Origin: Littorina saxatilis | Taxonomy: Eukaryota > Mollusca > Gastropoda > Littorinimorpha > Littorinidae | Assembly (NCBI RefSeq): GCF_037325665.1 | Contig: NC_090261.1 | Location: 20,950,515-21,014,514, forward strand | Length of the DNA stretch: 64,000 nt | Reading direction: 5' to 3' | In this document: one piece after another, positions 41,401 through 52,198 of the stretch | Layout of the letters: the number at the start of each line of letters is the position of its first letter | Position numbering within the stretch: the first letter of the stretch is position 1 | Translations under genes and position numbers: made by a program | Notes under the pieces: model-generated | Database searches by the model: none | Told to the model about the DNA's origin: nothing | Seen by the model: the letters and a program-made list of their open reading frames with translations, nothing else

Positions 41401-44400
41401 TACATGTATGCACGAAATATACAATAAGAATCATTTCAGAACTAAAGCACATCATTTTGGAAACAAAATGAATAGGCCGAGCACAGTATGGATTCATTAG
41501 CTGCACAAGTTGCAAAATCATTTTGCAGTCAAGATGTCCTTCGAATCAAAAGACAACTTTCTTGTGTACCACATTCAAATAATAAAATTGTATTGAATTT
41601 AATTGAAACTGCTAACTGTTATTCCTATAGAAGTATCTGATTTTAGACATGTATCTTTTGTATTGTTGTTGTTGCACACCTGCACAGTACATTGTAGTTA
41701 CAACTTACATGATGCGTTTTGTTTTGTTTTTTAAACAGTGCAGGAACTGTGACTACCAGCAAGAGGCAGACAACAGATGTATCTATGTCAACAAGATCAT
41801 GCACGAAGTGGAGTAAGTGATCGGTATTACAACTTACACAGTAAGCTTGTACAGTGGAACCCCGCTTTTAAGACCCCCAATTTAGGACTTCCACTTTTTA
41901 AGACCTTGATTTGTCAGATGTTCTGTTTATAACTTCTGTAAATTTACCTCCATTTTAAGACTCCCTCCTTTTTAAGACCTTGATTTGTCAGATGTTCTGT
42001 TCATAACTTCTGTAAATTTACCCCCAATTTAAGACTTCCTCCTTTTTAAGACCCGATTTTTGAACATTTGTAAAGGTCTGAAAAGGGAGGTTCCACTGTA
42101 TTGAGAGAAGAGATAATACAAATATATAGCTCCTCATAAGATGTTCCAAATGCAAGCTGTGGCAGGCATGAGCAAGTTCCAAAATGTTCACTTGCCTTGT
42201 GGGCTAGTGAATTTCAAAATTGACTAGCCCACAGACAAATTCACTCGCCCACAAAAATGAGTTAACAAAGAACAAAACGATTCCATCCATTCAAACGTGG
42301 TGAAAGGCGAGCAGATCTTTGCAAGCGCCTGTACCGATTGCATCAGTTGAGCGACACGAGCACGCTGGTCTTACGTTAGCTGGTGCATAGCGTGTCCCCC
42401 TCGGTGTCTTCGACCTGTTGTTTGAGTTTATCCATTTTTTGGTGTTTTGTTGGTGAGACTTTGATGTTTCGTGTGCACGTGTTTTCTAGCTTAAATTTTT
42501 CAGTACCAACAACGAATGGCCCCTTTCTCTCCTTCTCAGAAGCAGCCTGCTTTTCGCAAGCAGTACACATGACGGTTTTTTCCCCGATCATAGTTTAGCC
42601 AGTCTCTCTGCTCACCAGAGTCAGATTTTGTCCAGTCTGCCTGGAAGGAACGCTTCCTCTGTCCGGAGCCATACTTTTTCAGTCTCTCGGACTCCGTTCC
42701 CTCTGGTTTGGCTTTTTTCTTTGGGGGCTGGCAGTTGTCCAAGTATTTCCACATGTTTACAGCTTCAGATCTGCCTAGGCTGCTGAGACACGCGTGCTGC
42801 GTCGACAATTCTGATTGGTTAAAATCGCGTCAACGGAAAGTCCTGATAACCCCGAAATACGGTTCTGGTCATTCTGATTGGTTCATGGTCACTAAAGAGA
42901 ATTTCCCGATCAGCTCGAACTGGAGCTCCGATCACATCTAATTTTAGCAGTCGTAGACGACAACGTGCTTCACAACAGACAATCGTCGCTCGGAAAATGA
43001 TAATACCACAGACCTAAAATTTTCACTCGCCAAGCGGGCGATCATTATATTTAGTCAAGTTTTGACTAAATATTTCAACATCGAGGGGGAATCGAAACGA
43101 GGGTCGTGGTGTATGTGCGTGTGTGTGTGCGTGTAGAGCGATTCAGACTAAACTACTGGACCGATCTTTATGAAATTTGACAGAGTTCCTGGGTATGAAA
43201 TCCCCGAACGTTTTTTTCATTTTTTTGATAAATGTCTTTGATGACGTCATATCCGGCTTTTTGTGAAAGTTGAGGCGGCACTCTCACGCCCTCATTTTTC
43301 AACCAAATTGGTTGAAATTTTGGTCAAGTAATCTTCGACGAAGCCCGGGGTTCGGTATTGCATTTCAGCGTGGTGGCTTAAAAATTAATTAATGACTTTG
43401 GTCATTAAAAATCTGAAAATTGTAAAAAAAAATAAAAATGTATAAAACGATCCAAATTTACGTTTATCTTATTCTCCATCATTTGCTGATTCCAAAAACA
43501 TATAAATATGTTATATTCGGATTAAAAACAAGCTCTGAAAATTAAATATATAAAAATTATTATCAAAATTTTTTTTTCGAAATCAATTTAAAAACACTTT
43601 CATCTTATTCCTTGTCGGTTCCTGATTCCAAAAATATATAGATATGATATGTTTGGATTAAAAACACGCTCAGAAAGTTAAAACGAAGAGAGGTACAAAA
43701 AAGCGTGCTATCCTTCTCAGCGCAACGAATACCCCGCTCTTCTTGTCAATTCCACGGGCACTGCCTTTGCCACGGGCGGTGGAGTGACGATGCTACGAGT
43801 ATACGGTCTTGCTGCGTTCAGTTTCATTCTGTGAGTTCGACAGCTACTTGACTAAATATTGTATTTTCGCCTTACGCGACTTGTTTTAAGACTTTCTACT
43901 CGCCCACACTCATTTCTGTTCGCCTGTGGCGAGTGGGCGACCGATCTTGCTCATGCCTGTGTGGTCTTCTCAAGTTACTGAGTAGACCATCTCTAAACAG
44001 GTTTGAATTTAATGCTTAATTTGTTCATTTCACTTTTCAGTCTATTCTGCCTGAAGAATAAACATTCCAAAGATAACTGGCTTTTGTTCAGTGTTGAAAA
44101 CGGGATGGATAGCTGCTGTGTATGGTGCCATTCTAGCTGCAATGGCTGTGCTCTTTCTTGTGAATTTAAAGTGGATAAGCACCTAAATGCACAACGTAGT
44201 TACCTAATCTCACTCCTTCACTGTAGATATATGAAGAAAAACCAATGATGAAGGGCTCACCAGTATTGTCTTGGTTAGGCATACAACCTCTACCTGTTCC
44301 AAGATAGGCCAGTTGGACCAAAGAGGACGTACAAATCAATTAGTGAGTCTAAAGATGATACAAGGATAAGTATCAGACCTAAGTTATGTTCGGTGTGAAA

Positions 44401-45043
44401 GGATAGAGAATTTTGTTCCTTTGCAGTTATGGTTTGTTTTAACCAACTGATTGTTGTTTCAGTGAGTTGACGCAGATTGTGGGCGATGTGGTAGCAGACC
44501 CCACTCTGCCCAGAACAGAGGACCATCCCTGTCCCAAGTGCGGTCACCGTGAAGCTGTTTTCTTCCAGTCTCACAGTACCAAGGCTGAGGTGAGTTGCTG
44601 AATGCATGTCTGGTCTTGTCAGAAACTTCCTGCATTTCTTTGCCTGCATCGACGCGAGAACGAAGCTCATTTGTCCCATGACATTTTTTTTTTACCAATA
44701 ATTGATACTCTTGTGTTCTACTCACAGATGATATGATATGAGAGTGGCCTCCAACTTTTCGATCTAGGTAAAACACTCCTGTTCATCTGAACTTGTGTTG
44801 TGCGATTGATGAAAATGTGATGCCCATTATCATGGCATATCACAGACAATTTCTTGTGCACAAGATAATGAATGTTTGGATCTAATCTGTTGCTTTACAG
44901 AAGAGATTGTTTTTCAAAAAACAAAACTGTTGAAAAGTTGTGTTAAAAATTGACCAATGAAATTGTTTGTGTGTGTGCAGGAGGGTATGAGGCTGTACTA
45001 CGTGTGCTCCAATCAGCAGTGCTGCCATCGATGGACAGAGTGA
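38376..45043 (+). CDS. POLR2I: DNA-directed RNA polymerase II subunit RPB9 (complete, five exons)
   Basis: Exons 38376-38440, 41261-41315, 41739-41812, 44463-44589, 44981-45043 give 127 residues (human 125). RPB9 sits at the jaw of RNA polymerase II and affects start-site choice, transcript cleavage with TFIIS and fidelity. Two zinc ribbons are intact: C19/C22 with C41/C44, and C88/C91 with C116/C121. Family signatures are [48 protein letters not shown] and the terminal HRWTE. An extra cysteine (C122) replaces the glycine in the usual CGHRWTE ending. The 5' end [10 protein letters not shown] is lineage-variable in the family. Introns 1 and 3 hold a LINE and a hAT-like element respectively. 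Confidence 0.98.
38640..39720 (-). mobile_element. LINE (non-LTR retrotransposon), 5'-truncated, RT C-terminal part and 3' end
   Basis: Minus-strand coding similarity begins near 39650 with [10 protein letters not shown], a reverse-transcriptase box containing ADD. It continues through [33 protein letters not shown] and [17 protein letters not shown], typical of jockey/CR1-type LINEs. A one-base frame change near 39195 moves the continuation ([15 protein letters not shown]) to another frame, and a stop follows it. The 3' end terminates in GAA repeats near 38640. It lies in POLR2I intron 1, antisense to the gene. Confidence 0.88.
40072..40378 (-). mobile_element. tRNA-derived SINE, family S3, copy 2
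   Basis: Nearly identical to 20029-20338. Same (CAAA)n tail and box B (GGTTTGAACCC on the minus strand). No clear target duplication by eye. Confidence 0.94.
40505..40879 (+). mobile_element. tRNA-derived SINE, family S1, full length with 12-bp target duplication
   Basis: Head GGGGACGTAGCTCAGTCGG, body as in 18542-18913, tail GAAGAAGAAG. AGTCACACACAT flanks it at 40493-40504 and 40879-40890, so this is a well-preserved and probably young insertion in POLR2I intron 1. Confidence 0.95.
41261..41315 (+). CDS. POLR2I: POLR2I exon 2
   Basis: Completes Cys22 and encodes [18 protein letters not shown]; phase 0 donor GTAAGT. Confidence 0.97.
41739..41812 (+). CDS. POLR2I: POLR2I exon 3
   Basis: Encodes [20 protein letters not shown] then MHEV, ending in phase 2. 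Confidence 0.97.
41852..42098. mobile_element. MITE of the CAGTGGAAC family, intact ends
   Basis: CAGTGGAACCCC ... GGAGGTTCCACTG with TA on each side (41850-41851, 42099-42100). An internal unit of about 80 bp (GATTTGTCAGATGTTCTGTT) is repeated twice. It lies in POLR2I intron 3. Confidence 0.9.
42163..43959 (-). mobile_element. hAT-like transposon remnant with TTF-type zinc finger, containing repeat A
   Basis: Ends CAGGCATGAGCAAG and CTTGCTCATGCCTG with 5-bp flanks TGTGG (42158-42162, 43960-43964). Minus-strand coding traces at 42376-42808 give [10 protein letters not shown] and WLNYD, then in another frame [23 protein letters not shown] and TKHQK, a TTF-type zinc finger as found at the start of hAT/ZNF862-like proteins. 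There is one frameshift near 42580. The dimerisation/catalytic part is absent. Repeat A copy 3 interrupts it. Confidence 0.82.
43047..43885. mobile_element. Interspersed repeat A, copy 3
   Basis: Runs from the TTTAGTCAAGTTTTGACTAA palindrome to TTCGCCTTACGCGACTTGT. Same body as the copies at 11543 and 21617, without the TTAA insert. It is nested in the hAT-like element. Confidence 0.88.
44463..44589 (+). CDS. POLR2I: POLR2I exon 4
   Basis: Completes Asp65 and encodes [20 protein letters not shown] then the first half of zinc ribbon 2, to STKAE. Confidence 0.98.
44981..45043 (+). CDS. POLR2I: POLR2I exon 5
   Basis: Encodes [20 protein letters not shown] and the TGA stop. Confidence 0.98.
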   Translation, partial: EGMRLYYVCSNQQCCHRWTE

Positions 45044-45540
45044 ACTTGACATTTGAACTTCTGTGTTTCCCCGTCATGTGCAGAACATGAACTACAGTTG
45101 ATGCCATTTACACTGGCTGAAACTGACCGTGCAAATTTCAGAGTGACGCAATTGAAAATGAGTGCATACCCTGGTTAAAAGCGATGGGATGCCCACCTGA
45201 CAAAAACATTGTTTTGTAACGGCTGAAACTTTTTTGGTAAAAATAGAAAACACGTACAGTTTGGCTAAAGCTGTGTTATTCACTTACATTGTGAGCAGAA
45301 ACAATTGTAGTGTTGGATACGACTGCATCCAACGGTAAAGATGCATGTAGTTAGGAAAACAGCCGTGTATATTTGACACTGCAACTATATTTTGGAAGAA
45401 TGCAAGTGCTTCAGGGTTGCTGCCACAACCCAACTTTTGATGTCATGCCTGGTAGACACTGAGTGTGGGAGGATGTGAGAGAAGAGTTTGAGAATAATAG
45501 TTGTGGATTAAATGACGTACAAAATGTGATTTGCCTTTTG
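45044..45540 (+). other. POLR2I: POLR2I 3'UTR (approximate)
   Basis: Single-copy-looking sequence after the stop. ATTAAA at 45507-45512, followed by T/G-rich sequence, is the best polyadenylation candidate. The 3' end is inferred. Confidence 0.45.
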
Positions 45541-45679
45541 TTTCTCGATTTGTTTTGTAGGAGTTTGGTGGTGGCTGTTTAATTTTGCTCCAGTTTGCAA
45601 CACAGAAACGCACATCCCTACACTAGCACATTCGCATGCACACACAAAACAATGCAGTGACATTAATGGTGAGCTGAAA

Positions 45680-45685
45680 TTTATT
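45680..45685 (-). terminator. Candidate polyadenylation signal for the RRBP1-like gene
   Basis: TTTATT on plus reads AATAAA on the minus strand, facing the POLR2I 3' end about 150 bp away. If used, the minus-strand 3'UTR would be over 6 kb; closer signals may exist. Confidence 0.25.
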
Positions 45686-46557
45686 ACATACGATGGTTCA
45701 TCCTATTGTTCAATCAATATCATGACATTGTTGGGACATTGTTGGCATGGGCTGTGTGCTCAGCTGGCAGACGGCCACAAACCAGACACATTTTAGCACG
45801 GCAATGAAGCAAGCAACCCTGTCCCAGCATCTCGGCATGGACCGTCTTTTGTTTATTTTTTTTTAGTTTTTGTCAGTCATTTCACTACAGTTGATAAGAC
45901 ACGAGTATACATGTGAAAAGGCATTGAACATGGATGTACACTTCATACAACATTTGACATGGATTCACCATCGGGTATGCAGATTCTCTGTGAAATCATG
46001 AGCTCTGAATTAGCAAAATTGTATGAGAGGGACCGATTCCTCTACGCATCTATCTCATTGCCTATCTCCAACCTCCTCCCATCCCAGCTGCTATACGTCT
46101 ATGCCAGTGACTTCTCGTAAAGAGGTCAAAATATTACACAAAGACATGTATAAGATACGTTATTGCATTGCAATTGTTTTCATCAACTACTTTGAAGGAC
46201 AGTGTATGTACATGAGACATACAAACCACAACATTTTTATGAGACATGCAAAGCGTTTGAAACAATCTTGACAGGCATGCACATTTTTTGCATACGTAAT
46301 AAAAATGCACAGCTTTTTATTATAGACTGCAGCGAATTTTGCGTATTATGTGACAATTATCTTTCTTATAAACGGCTCGCATACAAAACAAAGAGACAAC
46401 GTTGACAGTTCTCGTTCAATTCTTGCTGAACTCATCAGTCAAAAAGAAAAATTGCAAAACGTCATGTAAACAGCTCAGATCAGTTCATTAACATGATAGT
46501 CTGAAGTCATTTCTAACAGGATGATATTTTATATCTGGGTACATTTTGCAGAAATTC

Positions 46558-46982
46558 TATGATCTTTCTTTCTTTATTTGGTGTTTGACGTCGTTTTCAA
46601 CCATTCAAGGTTATATCGTGACGGGGAAAGGGGGGAGATGGGATAGGGGAAAGGGGGGAGATGGGCTAGAGCCACTTGTTAATTGTTTCTTGTTCACAAA
46701 AGCACTAATCAAAAAATTGCTCCAGGGGCTTGCAACGTAGTACAATATATGACCTTACTGGGAGAATGCAAGTTTCCAGTACAAAGGACTTAACATTTCT
46801 TACATACTGCTTGACTAAAATCTTTACAAACATTGACTATATTCTATACAAGAAACACTCAACAAGGGTAAAAGGAGAAACAGAACCGTTAGTCGCCTCT
46901 TACGACATGCTGGGTAGCATCGGGTAAATTCTTTCTCGTCCCAACCAATATGGGACTCCCCCTAACCCGCAGGGGGTAGAAA
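46558..46982 (-). mobile_element. SINE-like element S4
   Basis: On the minus strand it runs from CCCCTGCGGGTTAGGGGGAG through GTCGTAAGAGGCGACTAACG to a tail AAACACCAAATAAAGAAAGA. The GTCGTAAGAGGCGACTAA phrase is one I associate with repeats in many invertebrates. A fragment of the tail is nested at 10706-10757. Family name uncertain. Confidence 0.7.
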
Positions 46983-47767
46983 ATTTATGATATAATCTGT
47001 AATAGACACTGATGTTAATGTGCATTACACATCTTAGCATTTGCTAATTCATTTATTTTTCCACTCTTTGAAGGTTTATTCCATACTACTGAGTGGCTGA
47101 GTCATGTACAACTAAACACAACAAAATTTGAATTGAAAGTATAACATGGACAGTGGGAAAAAAAATAATGAAATTACTTTCTCTATCGATCACAAAAAGA
47201 AACTTTGCGTGCAACACCAAGGCATGACATCACAATGAAACAAACAGATCTTATACACTTAACTATAATTTACAATAACATATCGGTAACAATGAGTGAA
47301 TCACAAAGGAAGGATGACTAGGGGAAACGAGTAAACAACAAAATTAAAAGCAAGTTCAACACATAATCCAAAGACAGTGCTAGTGCAACCTTCAATGCTG
47401 TCATTCACGAAAGATACAGGTAACTGCAGGGTTGGTGAAGATATAAAGAAAACACCTGTCAAATTTAGCAACATAAAGTGCCTGACAGTACAACTTTTCA
47501 CAGAAACTATGTCCACTGCTGATCTACAGTGCAAGTTTAACATAGTGTGAAGGTCAAAAAGACTGAGATACGTACACTACCTCTTATTCGATAAAAAAAA
47601 ACCAAACTAGCTCTTCAGTCTTGCTCACTATTTTGTTTCAAAAGTTTCTTTCCTTTCTTTCATGTTTTCTGTCAATGGCATGCTATTATTTTAAACTACA
47701 GATGTTTAACAGTGCCATACAGTCCATACTTCACAACCACAATGCTAGCATACTTTAGACGTATTTA

Positions 47768-48754
47768 CATGGGTGAAAGTAGCCCGTCAATTGACTGAAA
47801 TCCGTCAATCTGAAAATAAGTCTGACGGAAATTCCGTCAATCCGCAATTTTTATTAAAAAAAAATAAAAAAATAAATTTTTTTTTTTTTTTTTAAATTTT
47901 TAAGCGGATCGCGTTTTTGAACTGCTATGCGGTAAACCCCGTAGGTGAGGTTTCTTCGCTTTCGGATTCGCTCTGCATCACGATAAAAAAAAAGTTCTCG
48001 CGTTTTGGCAGGCATTATGAAGTGGTGACACGATTTCTGCGACAAAGATACCGGTTTTGACGGAAAACGCATGGACAGATCTTATTGATGCTGGTCTAGC
48101 CAACAAATGGCGATGGGACTGGTTGGAGTTCATGAAACTAAAACTGTGTGTGATAAGTTTGGTGCTTGAAACTCAAGTGCTTTTCCTTGAGAACTTTGCA
48201 CTATAAGAGATGCTACTGCTTAGTTGCTACTTTGTGCAGTGCTACATCATGCTGTTTGCATGTGTGACATTCTGTTTCATCATTTATTTCAATGCCTGTC
48301 TGGCAATGTTTGCTTCTTATAATTAAATATTTCGAACTTTTATTTCAGTTGTTCAGTTGTTCAGTTTCTATTTCATTTAGTAATTGGCTGTTGTCAATGT
48401 TAATTGTTATCAATTGTGTCGTTGTGTTGGAAGATGCAAGTGTGAAAAGATACAAAAGAAAAATGATTACTTCTGTGAATTGTTTTGATTTTGTTTACCC
48501 TTTTTACCATATCATTAGAATCTGAAGGTATTTTTTTGACCTGCATGATAGTGACAAAAAGTGTATTTTTTTGCCAGGAAAGGCCACAAAATCACAATGT
48601 ATAATGCAAAAATTCGTTTTCGGCCGGGGGGCGTTGCCCCCCCCTGGACCCCCTAATGGGACCCTGCCCCGTACCCCGCCAGGGCCTGGGCGGCCCCTGG
48701 ACCCCTGCCTCAAAAAATGTTCAGTCAATTTGATTTTCATAGCTTTCACCCATG
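47768..48754. mobile_element. Non-autonomous DNA transposon, 12-bp TIR, 6-bp target duplication
   Basis: Ends CATGGGTGAAAG and CTTTCACCCATG, flanked by TATTTA on both sides (47762-47767, 48755-48760). A GC-rich block near 48625-48710 (GGCCCCTGGACCCC-like) is shared with the element at 7312-8059. No transposase is recognisable. Confidence 0.88.
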
Positions 48755-50584
48755 TATTTAGCAGAACATAAAATGTGAGTACTGTCATCGAAAGGTCAGA
48801 GCAAAGTTGAAAACAAAATGATTTGGAGACACATACAAGACAAATTTACATACTACAGGATCTTGGGGAAAAAAATTAACCCCTTTCATATTCTAGTCTC
48901 AAAGGACCAGTTAGATAATTTGTGCCTTAAAATCCTTCTGACGGGGAAGTAGAAGCTCTCTTTTCAAAGTGAATGGTGGGAGGAAATGTGTAAAGGCTAC
49001 ACGAGGGATAATTCACTCTCTGCTTTCACACGTCATGTGACATTTCCTACACTTCCAAGCCTGTGCTGCAAAACTTCACAAGCATTGTATCTGAACACAC
49101 CCAACTCTGGTCCCAACACCGCACACAATTACACGCAGCACATCAAAACACCCTGTGTGTCATGCATTTTACATGAAAGACTCTTAAAGGAAAGCATTCG
49201 CACTAAGTCATTGAACAGTAACAGCCTCCACAATCCAATCTGTATCAACATTCAGCAAGCTTATTTTTAAAAAAAAAGAAAAAAAAAGCTTTAAACAAGA
49301 AATGTGATAACAATTTGTCAATTACACAAGCTCTGCTCGGGAACCTTTAGAATTTCTTCCCATTGCTTTCCTTAGTTTCAATGCTCAGCTAAGTATGCCT
49401 CAACTGACACTAGCCTGTAGTATTTGCATGTGTAAGCACATGTAAATGCTACCCAGAAAGCACGGAAGCACCGATTCATGAACTCAAATGCCCATTACCA
49501 TCTTATCTGGAAAAATTTACAATTAGTATCATACACCTATCAACAGAAAACTAGCTACTAAACAAACGTGTGCATGACAATTTTCTACACAAAAGCATGT
49601 GCAAGAAAAAGCTACGTGTACATTTAAGTCCTGACTTTGTGTCCATCGTCTACATTCAACAATGAAGAAAACTACAATCATGAACTCTTTTCCAACACAC
49701 ATACATTCACTCACCGCAAAATTACTTCAACAGTTGTACTATTGTACACCTTCACCCAGGCTTCTAAAGCTGCTAATTGCAGAATTATGATACTACAGGG
49801 AAAAGAGGGTTAACTTCACTTGAAAATAGCGCCGACTTTCAGGAACTAGTGATCAATTCACACTGTTGCTGAAAGTGCGAACCCTGTATTAATTTTGAAA
49901 TCACTGACATCAGTATTTGTTTTGGACTGAGAAAAGCTTTCTGAAAGGTTAATGTCTTTTGGTCTTTGGTCTTTTAAATTTAGACAATGAACACAGACAA
50001 AAATCATAGGTAAACTATGCCGCTGTTTTTCAGTAAGCCATTTTAATGACGCCATTAAAAATTCTTCTTCCATTTCTCTGCCAAAAAAGTCTCCAGGCAC
50101 AAAGCATGTATAACTTCTGCCCATGCAATAGAAGTTTGAGCTGTAACAAGCCAGTCATATCCTACCCTGTGACAAACTTCCACCATTAAGAAGACATGGA
50201 AGCAGTGAGGTGCACTGAAAACAATGTAAAAGTAACATTTTTACTACATTCTAACAAAACAAAACGGGATGTAAATAGAATGCATATACAGGAAAAGGTT
50301 ACAAGTCTGTACACAGCAGCAGTAGCATTGGTATTTGTTGTGTTTACAGCGTAACATATCGCTGCAAATTCCTTCACCAGGCATAAACAAAACAGCCAAG
50401 CAAAATAATCACAGAAAGTAGAGAGAAAACCAAATGAAAAGTCTCTGCAGATGTTCTATCTCTCTACACTTTTCTTTTGTACAGATTTTCCCTGCTGTCA
50501 CAATATCCACAAAGAGGAATAACACACGTGTATTATTATTTGATTTGGAATTGTGGACAGAATCATTTATTGATGAATGTTTTT

Positions 50585-50664
50585 CTGAGGCGCTTAGAAC
50601 TACTGTATTTTAAGATTTGCGCCATATAAATATCCTCATTATTATTATTATCATTATTATTAAT
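50585..50664 (+). mobile_element. SINE 3' end fragment with (ATT)n tail
   Basis: GAGGCGCTTAGAACTACTG and TTTGCGCCATATAAATATC followed by ATT repeats. It is the same type as the tail at 20400-20514 and the SINE at 60555-60970. Confidence 0.7.
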
Positions 50665-51959
50665 ACAATTGTGCAGTATTGAACTGCGACAACTGGGGAA
50701 GCAAAGGATTAAATCGCCACCATTAAGAAGACTAAAAAGTATGTCTTACTAATTTTTTCACAGAAGTGGGCATACTGAATCGTGCTTTTCACAAATTACT
50801 GTAATGCCATACACAAACCCTGATGAAGCAAAGATTATTGTGTGACAACAAGAAAAGTTGTAAGTAGAATGCAAGGGGAGGCAACCCTGTTGACCTGGAC
50901 ATTATAAGAATCAGTTGAAAAAGTGAAATCAACGTTTTTGAAGTCATGCTGAATGCGTATATTCAGCAGAAATAAACCAATGTGTGATAGAAACATCAAA
51001 ATCATTGTGAAAAAGGAAATGCAACAACAATAACAACAGATTTTTTTCAGCAATAGCATGCATACATACACCTCCATGTACCCTGCCCTATCTCAACAAA
51101 ATAATAAAAACGTATCTTCAGTGAGAAAAAGTCTTCACCACTTTCTCAAACTTTTCCTTCCCTTCTGAAATGTTCAGTCTTTTCTGAACAACAATTAATC
51201 AACATCTTTGAATTTGTTCTACCATTGTACAAGATTGGAAGAGTAACGGTTATTAAACAAAATACCAACTCAAACAAGATCTAAAATGGTTTTAACTCTG
51301 TGGTATACCCATTAGTAACACTTATTAAAAAGCACCGTCTGAAAATGCCAAAATCAAAGTACATGTACTCTTTTTTTTAAACTCAGCTGCTTCAACATTA
51401 GAGTACCCACACTGATAAGAAACTGACAAGAGCAGAATAGAAGAAAGAAGAGACAAAAAAAAACTCTTCTGATAGAATTGTTACTTTTTGTGAAACCTAA
51501 CAATGTTCAATCGTTGCGGTGTGTACCAGTAAAATGAGAGAAAACTCAAAATAGAGTAAAAGGGCAGGGGGAGAAAAGACCACCACAAAAAAATGAACAT
51601 CAACGGTTTTGAGACATAATTACGTAGGCATTCATTTGGAAGTCCAAGGCTAAATCATTACTGAAACATCGACTTTTCACAGCGATACCATCTGAACATA
51701 GCACATAAACAAAAGACGCGGATGCCTGCAGATTTGCTTCATGTATAAAATCAAACACTCTCCGCACATGTAAACTGGTTTCAAAGTTTGCCAAGTATTG
51801 TGATCACATCAACTATAAGTCTTCTTCTTGTGACAATGGAGCAATGTCTGAAGACAGGCAGGATGACCAACGTCACAGGTATACACGTCATGGTTGCAAG
51901 AGTTTGTCATGACGTCAAGTTGCAGCAGTGGATGCCAATGTCATGAAACGACAGCGCTG

Positions 51960-51995
51960 CTACACTGAGGTGCCAAGGTCATTTCCTGAAGTCCC
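51960..51995 (-). CDS. RRBP1: RRBP1-like terminal coding exon
   Basis: Encodes GTSGNDLGTSV then TAG. Acceptor TTGTTGTAG, phase 0, compatible with the preceding exon. The terminal T-S-V also fits a class I PDZ ligand pattern. Confidence 0.6.
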   Translation of the reverse strand, partial: GTSGNDLGTSV

Positions 51996-52140
51996 CTACA
52001 ACAAAAGATTTGAGGTATTACATATAGGGATGAAGACTGTTGAAGATTAACAACTGGCATTCTAACTTTAAATCAACTTATTTAAAAAAAAAAAGGTAAG
52101 TAAATATGGTAACTGCATAACTTGTGTGTGTGTGTGAGGG

Positions 52141-52198
<58 letters not shown>

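Larger units (their letters stand above)
45686..51959 (-). other. Downstream region / possible long 3'UTR of the RRBP1-like gene
   Basis: No coding exon recognised on either strand. It contains SINE S4 (46558-46982), a 6-bp-TSD transposon (47768-48754) and a SINE tail fragment (50585-50664); the rest looks single-copy and AT-rich. Confidence 0.45.

Noticed and set aside
42383-42598. Plus-strand 71-codon ORF
   Set aside because: Antisense shadow of the hAT-like zinc finger remnant on the minus strand.
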